Below, piece by piece: positions 1 through 5,364 of a stretch of 12,241 nucleotides of DNA. Position 1 is the stretch's first letter. Every line of letters starts with the position of its first letter. The notes under the pieces are model-generated. The model was not told the DNA's origin and ran no database searches. It worked only from the letters and a program-made list of their open reading frames with translations. This stretch comes from Clostridiales bacterium (GTDB lineage: Bacteria; Bacillota; Clostridia; Oscillospirales; Oscillospiraceae), in the NCBI GenBank assembly GCA_003522945.1, contig DPHR01000166.1:1-12241 (forward strand), in the 5' to 3' direction. Made by a program: the position numbers and the translations under genes.

Positions 1-259
1 TAAGCCCCGTGACCGCGGCGGTCAGCGTGAAGCCGGGGAAATACGCGCCGGTCGGGAACGCGAGCGAGCCGATGAAGTCGCCCAGCGCGGAGACGAGCGC
101 CGCCCAAGCGGGGCCGTAGAGCATCGCGCACAGCGCTATCGCGGCAAAGCCGAGTCCGATTTTCATAAGCGGGGTGTTGAACGCGAACACCCGCGTGAGC
201 AGCACATCCGCCGCGAGCAGTATCGCCGAGACGGCGAGCTTACGTGTAGTTATCTTCAT
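1..259 (-). CDS. folT: Folate ECF transporter S component FolT (3' part cut off by window edge)
   Basis: This is a small hydrophobic membrane protein of which the first 86 residues are visible; the gene continues beyond base 1. The start MKITTRKLAVSAIL is followed by a membrane segment, then the stretch around residues 46-72 (MLYGPAWAALVSALGDFIGS, then a PTGAYFPGFTLTA motif). That loop is characteristic of the folate-specific S components of energy-coupling-factor transporters. Such a subunit binds folate in the membrane and imports it together with a shared EcfT and two EcfA ATPases, none of which lie in this window. The start is ATG at 257-259 on the minus strand, preceded by GGAAAGGTGG about 9 bases upstream. 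The gene diverges from sigG and has its own promoter candidate. Folate specificity is inferred from motif resemblance; another vitamin S component is possible but less likely. Confidence 0.8.
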   Translation of the reverse strand, partial: MKITTRKLAVSAILLAADVLLTRVFAFNTPLMKIGLGFAAIALCAMLYGPAWAALVSALGDFIGSLAFPTGAYFPGFTLTAAVTGL

Positions 260-291
260 TATTATAATACCACCTTTCCGTAGCCGGGATC

Positions 292-310
292 GGCCTGACG
301 CTGTCAGACC
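292..310 (-). other. Leader hairpin in the folT 5' untranslated region
   Basis: An 8-bp stem (GGTCTGAC with GTCAGGCC on the minus strand, one G-U pair) closes a 3-base loop. It lies between the predicted folT promoter and its ribosome binding site. It has no T-run, so it is not an intrinsic terminator. The leader is only about 55 bases long, too short for a tetrahydrofolate riboswitch, the usual regulator of folT in Firmicutes. Its role is unknown; mRNA stability or protein binding are possible. Confidence 0.35.
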
Positions 311-321
311 ACACGAGCATT

Positions 322-350
322 AGAATACCACACGGCGGCGCGGAGCACAA
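322..350 (-). promoter_or_regulatory. Sigma-A type promoter for folT
   Basis: On the minus strand a -35 box TTGTGC (345-350) is separated by exactly 17 bases from a -10 box TATTCT (322-327). The -10 box is preceded by TGG, giving an extended -10. Transcription would start near 315, about 55 bases before the folT ATG. The -35 box lies only 5 bp from the -35-like element of the divergent sigG promoter candidate. Confidence 0.55.
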
Positions 351-355
351 GCCGC

Positions 356-385
356 GTATCAAATTTCCCAAGACGGGAAATAATA
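356..385 (+). promoter_or_regulatory. Candidate sigma-F type promoter for sigG
   Basis: GTATC at 356-360 is followed after 15 bases by GGAAATAATA at 376-385. The classical Bacillus subtilis sigma-F consensus is GYATA, about 15 bases, then GGNNANANTR. The -10 part matches fully and the -35 part 4 of 5. In B. subtilis sigG is transcribed by sigma-F in the forespore, so the site is where the biology expects it. The predicted start near 392 gives a leader of about 40 bases. No sigma-A promoter of comparable quality was found for sigG. Confidence 0.5.
363..381. other. Short inverted repeat between folT and sigG
   Basis: ATTTCCC and GGGAAAT form a perfect 7-bp inverted repeat around AAGAC. It overlaps the candidate sigma-F -10 element and sits upstream of the folT -35 box. 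It could be an operator for one or both divergent genes or simply chance. It lacks a T-run of terminator type. Confidence 0.25.
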
Positions 386-423
386 ACCACACTCTTGGAC
401 GGGCGCGTATGCGTCCTCCGGAT

Positions 424-432
424 AAAAAGGAG
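424..432 (+). promoter_or_regulatory. Ribosome binding site of sigG, abutting its only standard start codon
   Basis: AAAAAGGAG at 424-432 is a good Shine-Dalgarno sequence. The only standard in-frame start that keeps the conserved SigG N-terminus is GTG at 432-434, which shares the last G of this element and therefore has no spacer. An in-frame stop at 423-425 rules out a longer protein. In-frame ATA at 441 stands 8 bases downstream of GGAG, the normal distance, but ATA is not a usual bacterial start codon. Confidence 0.6.
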
Positions 433-1217
433 TGACGGTTATACAGGGCAAGGTAGAGATATGCGGAGTCAACACGGCAAGGCTCCCTGTGCTGAAATCC
501 GCCGAGACACGCGCGCTGCTCGAGCGCGCCCGCGGCGGGGACAAGACCGCGCGCGAGGAGCTGATCTCGGGGAACCTGAGACTGGTTCTGTCGGTCATCC
601 AGAAGTTTGCCGGGCGCGGCGAGAGTATGGACGATCTGTTTCAGGTCGGCTGCATCGGGCTCATCAAGGCCGTGGACTGCTTCGACCTGAGCCAGAATGT
701 GCAGTTTTCGACCTACGGCGTGCCGATGATCGCCGGGGAGCTGCGGCGCTTCCTGCGCGACCACAGCGCCATCCGTGTCTCGCGCTCGATGCGCGACACC
801 GCCTATAAGGTGCTTCAGGCTAAGGAGCGTCTGACCGCCGCCGACGGGCGCGAACCAAGCATTGAAACTATCGCCAAGGAGCTCGGCATACCGCGGCAGG
901 AGGTCGTGTTCGCGATGGAGGCGATAAGCGACCCCGTCTCCCTCTATGACCCGGTGTACAGCGACGGCGGCGAGAGCGCCTGCGTGATGGATCAGATCGG
1001 CGACACGCGCAATACCGATGAGCAGTGGCTCGAGCAGATCGCGCTGCAGGAGGCCGTGAAGCGGCTCGACAGCAGGGAAAAGCACATCCTCGCCCTGCGC
1101 TTCTATGACGGGCGCACGCAGATGGAGGTCGCAAAGGAGGTCGGCATATCGCAGGCGCAGGTATCGCGCCTTGAGAAAAATGCGATAAGCCGCATAAAGA
1201 AGAACATCACTGCGTAG
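432..1217 (+). CDS. sigG: RNA polymerase sporulation sigma factor SigG (late forespore)
   Basis: SigG directs late forespore-specific transcription during endospore formation. The 261-residue protein has the SigG signature near its start (KVEICGVNTARLPVL, residues 7-21). Sigma region 2 follows at about 55-115, with DDLFQVGCIGLIKAVDCFDL for core binding and -10 recognition and the FSTYGVPMI segment. Region 3 includes IRVSRSMRDTAYK. Region 4 ends in the helix-turn-helix MEVAKEVGISQAQVSRLEK near residues 231-250. The length matches B. subtilis SigG (about 260 residues). The gene stands alone: spoIIGA and sigE, which commonly precede it, are not upstream, where folT diverges instead. A sigma-F type promoter candidate lies at 356-385. 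The GTG start at 432 overlaps its own ribosome binding site, which is odd. No terminator is visible after the gene, so its transcript may run into the L10 leader attenuator. Confidence 0.96.
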   Translation: MTVIQGKVEICGVNTARLPVLKSAETRALLERARGGDKTAREELISGNLRLVLSVIQKFAGRGESMDDLFQVGCIGLIKAVDCFDLSQNVQFSTYGVPMIAGELRRFLRDHSAIRVSRSMRDTAYKVLQAKERLTAADGREPSIETIAKELGIPRQEVVFAMEAISDPVSLYDPVYSDGGESACVMDQIGDTRNTDEQWLEQIALQEAVKRLDSREKHILALRFYDGRTQMEVAKEVGISQAQVSRLEKNAISRIKKNITA

Positions 1218-1250
1218 TTAAAAAAATAAAGCGAAAAGCATTGAAAATAC

Positions 1251-1279
1251 TTGACTTTCACGCAGAGTTTTGTTATATT
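1251..1279 (+). promoter_or_regulatory. Strong sigma-A promoter for rplJ-rplL
   Basis: TTGACT (1251-1256), a 17-base spacer, then TATATT (1274-1279) preceded by TGT, an extended -10. This is close to consensus and fits a highly expressed ribosomal protein operon. Transcription would begin near 1286, at the first base of the L10 leader. Confidence 0.85.
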
Positions 1280-1286
1280 GTTATGG

Positions 1287-1403
1287 CGCTCCAAAGACAG
1301 CAGGTGGGTCATGCCCGTAAATCCTGCCGAGGACATTAACAATATCAAGGTTTACCGTGATTGTTTTTGTGCCCTTGCGTCTTGACGCAGGGGTTTTCTT
1401 TTT
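1287..1403 (+). promoter_or_regulatory. L10 leader (autoregulatory rplJ leader RNA)
   Basis: The leader opens with GCTCCAAAGACAGCAGGTG and contains CCGTAAATCCTGCCGAGGA further on, which are the conserved parts of the L10 leader family upstream of rplJL in Firmicutes. GCAGG at 1300-1304 pairs with CCTGC at 1323-1327 around an inner GGG/CCC helix. In B. subtilis the L10-L12 complex binds this element and causes premature termination. The leader ends in an attenuator hairpin 37 bases before the rplJ start, so the same feedback control is expected here. Confidence 0.87.
1372..1403 (+). terminator. Attenuator terminator in the rplJ leader
   Basis: CCCTTGCGTC (1372-1381) and GACGCAGGGG (1384-1393) form a stem of up to 10 bp with one G-T pair. 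The run TTTTCTTTTT (1394-1403) follows directly. Its place between promoter and gene marks it as a conditional terminator controlled by the L10 leader rather than a gene end. Confidence 0.85.
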
Positions 1404-1439
1404 GAGCGTGTCATCATTCGCGTGGAGGTGAAACACAAT

Positions 1440-1976
1440 ATGCCAAATGCAAAGGTTCTTAGCGAAAAGCAGGCGATAGTCGAAGCTCTGGCTGAACGCA
1501 TCAAGGGCGCAAGCGCAGGTATCCTGGTCGATTACAAGGGAATCACCGTTTCTGAGGACACCGCACTGCGTACCGAGCTGCGCAAGGACGAGGTCAACTA
1601 CACTGTTGTCAAGAACACCCTGACCAGAAAGGCTCTGGACAAGCTGGGGATGAGCGGTCTCGACCATGTCCTCAACGGCACCACTTCTCTGGCCACCGCT
1701 GAGAATGACCCCATCGCTCCTTTCCGTATCATCAATGATTACAGCAAGAAGCTGGGCGACCGTTTCAACGTCAAGGCTGCCTTCATGGAGGGCAAGATCC
1801 TTACCGACGCTGAGATAGCCGAAATGTCTTCTCTGCCCTCCAAGGATGCTCTGTATTCCAAGGTTCTGGGCACCATGATCGCACCCATCACCGGCCTGGC
1901 CGTTTGTCTCGGTCAGATTCTCGAGCAGAAGGGCGGCTCTATCGAGTCCGGCGCTGCTGAAGCCGCAGCTGAATAA
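1440..1976 (+). CDS. rplJ: 50S ribosomal protein L10
   Basis: L10 forms the base of the ribosomal stalk and carries L12 dimers on its C-terminal helix. The 178-residue product begins MPNAKVLSEKQAIVEALAER. It shows the L10 core ILVDYKGITV...LR.ELRKDEVNYTVVKNTL at about 27-63 and a typical alanine- and glutamate-rich end. An upstream in-frame GTG at 1422 was rejected because it lies at the ribosome binding site: GGAGGTG (1424-1430) sits 9 bases before the ATG at 1440. The gene is first in the operon, is autoregulated through its leader, and is followed 35 bp later by rplL. Confidence 0.98.
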   Translation: MPNAKVLSEKQAIVEALAERIKGASAGILVDYKGITVSEDTALRTELRKDEVNYTVVKNTLTRKALDKLGMSGLDHVLNGTTSLATAENDPIAPFRIINDYSKKLGDRFNVKAAFMEGKILTDAEIAEMSSLPSKDALYSKVLGTMIAPITGLAVCLGQILEQKGGSIESGAAEAAAE

Positions 1977-2011
1977 TCAGGCTGCACAAATAATTAATGG
2001 AGGAAATTACA

Positions 2012-2380
2012 ATGAGTGAAAAAATCACTGCCATGATCGAAGAGATCAAAGGCCTTACCGTTCTTGAGCTCAGCGAGCTCGTACATGCTCTGGAGGACAC
2101 CTTCGGTGTTTCTGCCGCCGCCGTCGCTGCCGGCCCCGCAGTTGCTGCTGGCCCCGCTGTCGAAGAGAAGACCGAGTTTGACGTTGTCATGACCGAGTTC
2201 GGCGCTGAGAAGATCAAGGTCATCAAGGAAGTCCGCGGCCTGCTGGGTCTGGGCCTTGCCGAGGCGAAGGCTATCGTCGAAGCCGTCCCCGCCAAGCTGA
2301 AGGAAGGCGTCTCCAAGGAAGAGGGCGAGGAGATCAAGTCCAAGCTCGAGGCCGTCGGCGCGAAGGTCGAACTCAAGTAA
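2012..2380 (+). CDS. rplL: 50S ribosomal protein L7/L12
   Basis: This stalk protein recruits and stimulates the translational GTPases. The 122-residue product has the N-terminal dimerisation domain (ITAMIEEIKGLTVLELSELV), an alanine-rich hinge and the conserved C-terminal domain (EFDVVM..FGAEKIKVIKEVRGLLGLGLAEAKAIVE). The start at 2012 is preferred over in-frame ATG 1997, because GGAGG at 1999-2003 provides the ribosome binding site. The hinge contains a duplicated block, AAGPAVAAGPAV, near residues 39-50, a small tandem repeat in a naturally flexible linker. No rpoB follows, unlike the usual rplJL-rpoBC order. Confidence 0.98.
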   Translation: MSEKITAMIEEIKGLTVLELSELVHALEDTFGVSAAAVAAGPAVAAGPAVEEKTEFDVVMTEFGAEKIKVIKEVRGLLGLGLAEAKAIVEAVPAKLKEGVSKEEGEEIKSKLEAVGAKVELK

Positions 2381-2402
2381 GATTTTTTATCCCATCCACC
2401 TT

Positions 2403-2424
2403 GCTCCCTGTCTGAGCAGGGGGC
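2403..2424 (+). promoter_or_regulatory. Hairpin upstream of rpsF (possible S6:S18 leader element)
   Basis: GCTCCCTG (2403-2410) and CAGGGGGC (2417-2424) form an 8-bp stem with one G-T pair and a 6-base loop. There is no T-run after it, so it should not terminate transcription. CCG follows at the base of the stem. Leaders that bind the S6:S18 complex are known upstream of rpsF in many bacteria and contain a conserved CCG, but I cannot confirm that this hairpin fits that family. It may instead affect mRNA processing between rplL and rpsF. Confidence 0.4.
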
Positions 2425-2448
2425 CGCAGTCCAGAAGGAGGACAACTA

Positions 2449-2745
2449 ATGGCTAAGACCACCGAAAAGTACGAGGTCCTGTACGTTCTCAACCCCAACC
2501 TCACCGAGGAAGAGACCCAGGCCATCGTGGAAAAGTTCAAGACTCTGATCGAGCAGAACGGCACCGTCGATGAGATGGAAGAGTGGGGCAAGCGCAAGCT
2601 CGCCTACGAGATCAACTATCTTACCGAGGGCTACTATGTGCTGGTGAAGTTCACCTCCGGGCCCGAGCTTCCCGCCGAGCTGGATCGTATCCTCGGCATC
2701 ACCGACGGCGTGATCCGCTCTCTTGTCACTCTGCGCTACGAATAA
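2449..2745 (+). CDS. rpsF: 30S ribosomal protein S6
   Basis: S6 binds 16S rRNA in the small-subunit platform together with S18, encoded two genes downstream. The 98-residue product has the S6 pattern KYEVLYVLNPNLTEEE at the start, WGKRKLAYEI in the middle and GYYVLVKF later. The start is ATG at 2449 with an excellent ribosome binding site AGAAGGAGG ending 8 bases before it. It lies 68 bp after rplL with no intrinsic terminator between them, so read-through from the rplJ promoter is possible. I saw no convincing separate promoter. Confidence 0.98.
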   Translation: MAKTTEKYEVLYVLNPNLTEEETQAIVEKFKTLIEQNGTVDEMEEWGKRKLAYEINYLTEGYYVLVKFTSGPELPAELDRILGITDGVIRSLVTLRYE

Positions 2746-2759
2746 GCGGAGGGAATGAT

Positions 2760-3230
2760 ATGCTGAATCATATCGTTCTTATGGGCCGCCTGACGCGGGA
2801 TCCGGAGCTGCGCTATACCGGCTCCAACGTTCCCGTGGCGTCCTTCTCCATTGCTGTTGACCGGGATTTCGGCCGCGGTGAAAACGGTGAAAAGCAGACC
2901 GATTTCATCAATGTGTCCGCCTGGCGTCAGACCGGGGAATTCGTCTCCAAGTACTTCACGAAGGGCAGCATGATCGTGGTTTCCGGTCGGCTGCAGATCC
3001 GTGACTACACCGACCGCGACGGCAACCGCCGTACCGCGGCGGAGGTCGTGGCGGACAACGTCTATTTCGGCGAAAGCAAGCGCCGGGATGACGGAGCCCC
3101 GCGGCAGGAGTACGCGCCCCGTCAGGAGTACGCACCCCGCACCCCCTCCAACGAGGGCTTTAACAGCGCGAAAGCGCAGGCCGGATCGTTCCAGACGATC
3201 GACGATGACGACGGCCAGCTGCCGTTTTGA
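2760..3230 (+). CDS. ssb: Single-stranded DNA-binding protein
   Basis: SSB coats single-stranded DNA in replication, recombination and repair. The 156-residue product has the OB fold at about 1-108, beginning MLNHIVLMGRLTRDPELRYT, with INVSAWRQTGEFVSKYFTKG in the middle. A charged, disordered linker follows, and the acidic protein-interaction tip DDDDGQLPF ends the protein. The linker contains a perfect repeat of RQEYAP. The start at 2760 follows CGGAGGG by 6 bases; the reading frame is open further upstream, but that part overlaps rpsF. The place between rpsF and rpsR is the standard bacterial arrangement. Confidence 0.97.
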   Translation: MLNHIVLMGRLTRDPELRYTGSNVPVASFSIAVDRDFGRGENGEKQTDFINVSAWRQTGEFVSKYFTKGSMIVVSGRLQIRDYTDRDGNRRTAAEVVADNVYFGESKRRDDGAPRQEYAPRQEYAPRTPSNEGFNSAKAQAGSFQTIDDDDGQLPF

Positions 3231-3255
3231 CACTCACGAAAGGAGTTTTTGAACC

Positions 3256-3501
3256 ATGGCTTTTGATAAGTCCGCTGCCCCGCAGAAGAACCGCAAGCGC
3301 AGAAAGGTCTGCCAGTTCTGTGTGGATAAGGCCGAGTATATCGACTACAAGGACACCGTCAAGCTGCGTAAGTATCTGTCCGAGCGCAGCAAGATCCTGC
3401 CCCGCCGCACCACCGGCGCCTGCGCCTACCATCAGCGTCTGCTCACCGAGGCGATCAAGCGTGCCCGTCAGGTCGCTATCCTGCCTTACGTGACCGACTG
3501 A
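3256..3501 (+). CDS. rpsR: 30S ribosomal protein S18 (cysteine-containing form)
   Basis: S18 pairs with S6 in the 30S platform. The 81-residue product contains the core YIDYKDTVKLRKYLSERSKI and LPRRTTGACAYHQRLLTEAI. It has the metal-binding residues of the C+ type of S18: CQFC near residues 20-23 and C..H in GACAYH. It is therefore expected to bind zinc, unlike the cysteine-free paralogues some bacteria use under zinc limitation. The start ATG at 3256 follows AAAGGAG by 10 bases. It is the last gene before a strong terminator. Confidence 0.98.
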   Translation: MAFDKSAAPQKNRKRRKVCQFCVDKAEYIDYKDTVKLRKYLSERSKILPRRTTGACAYHQRLLTEAIKRARQVAILPYVTD

Positions 3502-3519
3502 TTTCGGTTTTTTATCGAC

Positions 3520-3554
3520 AAAAAAGCTCTCATCCTCCGGGATGGGAGCTTTTT
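3520..3554 (+). terminator. Terminator of the rpsF-ssb-rpsR operon
   Basis: AAAAAAGCTCTCATCC and GGATGGGAGCTTTTT pair over about 15 bp with one G-T pair around a TCCG loop. The arms carry A-runs and T-runs, so it may act on both strands. It closes the ribosomal protein block 18 bases after rpsR. Confidence 0.92.
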
Positions 3555-3557
3555 CTG

Positions 3558-3586
3558 TTGCACAGCGGCAGATCGGCGGTTATAAT
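3558..3586 (+). promoter_or_regulatory. Sigma-A promoter of the HerA-like gene
   Basis: TTGCAC (3558-3563), a 17-base spacer and a perfect TATAAT (3581-3586) directly follow the rpsR terminator. Transcription would start near 3593. This makes the in-frame TTG at 3558 and ATG at 3585 unlikely starts, because they would lie within the promoter. Confidence 0.75.
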
Positions 3587-3641
3587 GAAAGTCGCAAAAA
3601 GCAAAGCATGCAACAGTATATATGCGGAGGTTGACGCGATC

Positions 3642-5270
3642 ATGTACGATAACGGCAAAATCTATCTCGGTCTCTCCGGTGAGGAGCGGGTGGAACTTCC
3701 CCTCTCCATGTGCAACCGGCACGGCCTGATCGCCGGTGCGACCGGCACCGGCAAGACCGTTACGATGAAGGTGCTGGCGGAATCCCTCTCCGATGCGGGC
3801 GTGCCCGTTTTCCTGTGCGACGTGAAGGGCGACGTCGCCGGTATCTGCGCCCCCGGCGCGGACAGCGAGGATATGCAGAAGCGTATCGAGCGCTTTGGCC
3901 TCACCGGCAAATTTGCCTACCGCGGCTACCCCACCACGTTCTGGGACATTTACCAGACCGGCGGCCATGCCGTGCGCGCCACCGTGAGCGAAATGGGGCC
4001 CGAACTGCTCTCCCGCATTCTCGGCCTGAGCGAGGCGCAGACGGGCGTTCTGCAGATCGTTTTCCGCGTTGCGGACGACCGCGGACTGCTGCTCGACGAT
4101 CTCAAGGACCTGCGCGCGCTGCTGAACTATGTGAACGACCATAAAGAAGATTACCGCATGAAGTACGGCAACATCACCACGCAGTCCGTTGCGGCGATCC
4201 TCCGCGCGCTGCTCCCGCTGGAGAAAGAGGGCGGCGAGCTGTTCTTCGGCGAGCCGGCGCTCGATGTGAACGACTGGATCCGCACCGACGCCGAGGGGCG
4301 CGGCATGGTCAACGTGCTCGACTGCGTCAAGCTCGTGCAGAACCCGACGCTGTACGCGAGCTTCCTTCTCTGGCTGCTCTCGGAGCTGTTCGAGACCATG
4401 CCGGAGGTCGGCGATCTTGAAAAGCCGAAGCTCGTGTTCTTCTTCGATGAGGCGCACATGCTCTTCCGCGACGCCCCGGCGGTGCTCGTGCAGCAGATCG
4501 AGCAGACTGTGAAGCTGATCCGCTCGCGCGGTATCGGCGTGTTCTTCGTGACGCAGAGCCCGGCGGACGTGCCGAACACCGTGCTCGCGCAGCTTTCCAA
4601 CCGCGTGCAGCACGCGCTGCGCGCCTATACGCCCACCGAGCTGAAAGCGGTGCGCGTGGCGGCGCAGGCGTTCCGCGAAAACCCGGCGTTCAACGCCGAG
4701 GACGCGATCATGGAGCTCGGCGTCGGCGAGGCGCTCACGTCGTTCCTCGGCGAGGACGGCATCCCCGCCATGGTGCAGCGCACGAAGATCATCTGCCCGC
4801 AGAGCCTGATGGGTGCGCCGGAGGCGATGACGCGCGCCAAGGCGATCCTCCGCGACGGCATGGAAAAGTACGACGAGGCGGAGGACAACGTCTCCGCTTA
4901 TGAGGTGCTCGCCGACGAAATGCAGGCCGCGGAGGAGGCGCTCGCGCAGGAGCGGGAGCGGCTGGAAGAGGAAAAGCGCGCCGCCGAAGAGGAAAAGCAG
5001 CGCCGGAAGCAGGCGGAGGCGGACGAAAAGCGCGCGCAGAAGCTCGAAGACGAAGCGCGCCGCCGTGCGCAGAAGCTCGAGGATGAGGAGCGCCGCCGCG
5101 CCCAGAAGCTCGAGGACGAGGCCCGCCGCAAGGCCGAGCGCGAAAAGGAGAAAAAGGAAGCGGAGGAAAAGCGCAAAGCCGAACGCATCCGCTCCAAGAT
5201 CGAAACGCAGCTCATCTCCGCCGGCGGCCAGATGCTCAAGCGCGGTCTGCTCGGTATCCTGAAAAAGTAA
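3642..5270 (+). CDS. HerA-like ATPase of the DUF853 family with a coiled-coil tail
   Basis: This is a cytoplasmic P-loop ATPase of the HerA/FtsK-related group; the physiological role of bacterial DUF853 proteins is not established. The 542-residue product opens MYDNGKIYLG like its relatives. It has Walker A GATGTGKT at 32-39, Walker B LVFFFDEAH at 264-272, and a TQSPADVPNTVLAQLSNRVQ segment near 303-322 with the conserved polar and arginine residues of the family. From about residue 420 to 522 it becomes an almost purely charged Glu/Arg/Lys/Ala helix, predicted coiled coil, ending in AGGQMLKRGLLGILKK. ATG 3642 is preferred: GGAGG at 3626-3630 lies 11 bases upstream, and a promoter overlaps the earlier in-frame starts. 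It is a single-gene unit with its own promoter and terminator. No NurA nuclease or other partner is adjacent, so a DNA-end-processing role cannot be claimed. Confidence 0.9.
   Translation: MYDNGKIYLGLSGEERVELPLSMCNRHGLIAGATGTGKTVTMKVLAESLSDAGVPVFLCDVKGDVAGICAPGADSEDMQKRIERFGLTGKFAYRGYPTTFWDIYQTGGHAVRATVSEMGPELLSRILGLSEAQTGVLQIVFRVADDRGLLLDDLKDLRALLNYVNDHKEDYRMKYGNITTQSVAAILRALLPLEKEGGELFFGEPALDVNDWIRTDAEGRGMVNVLDCVKLVQNPTLYASFLLWLLSELFETMPEVGDLEKPKLVFFFDEAHMLFRDAPAVLVQQIEQTVKLIRSRGIGVFFVTQSPADVPNTVLAQLSNRVQHALRAYTPTELKAVRVAAQAFRENPAFNAEDAIMELGVGEALTSFLGEDGIPAMVQRTKIICPQSLMGAPEAMTRAKAILRDGMEKYDEAEDNVSAYEVLADEMQAAEEALAQERERLEEEKRAAEEEKQRRKQAEADEKRAQKLEDEARRRAQKLEDEERRRAQKLEDEARRKAEREKEKKEAEEKRKAERIRSKIETQLISAGGQMLKRGLLGILKK
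5034..5132 (+). repeat. Three tandem copies of a 33-bp unit inside the ATPase gene
   Basis: Units at 5034-5066, 5067-5099 and 5100-5132 encode AQKLEDEARRR, AQKLEDEERRR and AQKLEDEARRK. The DNA copies differ mainly at third codon positions, so the protein repeat is kept while the DNA has drifted. The 11-residue period fits a continuous helical coiled coil. Confidence 0.9.
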
Positions 5271-5299
5271 AACACGCTTTTAAAGTTTATACACAAACA

Positions 5300-5333
5300 C
5301 GGAAAGCCGCTTTGGCGGCTTTCCGCCGTTTTT
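5300..5333 (+). terminator. Terminator of the HerA-like gene
   Basis: A perfect 11-bp stem (CGGAAAGCCGC with GCGGCTTTCCG) around a TTTG loop at 5300-5325, followed after CCG by a T-run at 5329-5333. It separates the ATPase gene from the molybdenum hydroxylase operon, which begins 32 bases later. Confidence 0.85.
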
Positions 5334-5364
5334 GAGAATTATTCTTTACGGAGAACTGATACCC

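Noticed and set aside
395..426. Sigma-A promoter for sigG using TTGGAC at 395.
   Set aside because: The position 17 bases downstream reads CCGGAT, a poor -10 box, and it would place the transcript start inside the ribosome binding site.
1218..1250. Terminator directly after sigG.
   Set aside because: The stretch is A-rich but contains no stem with a following T-run.
3558..3641. Longer version of the HerA-like ATPase starting at TTG 3558 or ATG 3585.
   Set aside because: A TTGCAC-17-TATAAT promoter occupies 3558-3586, neither start has a good ribosome binding site, and family members begin at the MYDNGKI position.
3486..4613. Long open frame on the minus strand opposite the ATPase gene (375 codons).
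   Set aside because: It is antisense to a gene with clear motifs, is rich in His, Arg and Ala as expected of a high-GC shadow frame, and has no recognisable domain.
5034..5132. CRISPR-like repeat array.
   Set aside because: The three 33-bp units are directly contiguous without spacers and encode a continuous protein helix.
5335..5345. Palindrome AGAAT-T-ATTCT before the hydroxylase operon, as operator or part of a promoter.
   Set aside because: Only 5 bp per arm; TATTCT there has no -35 box at suitable distance, so chance cannot be excluded.
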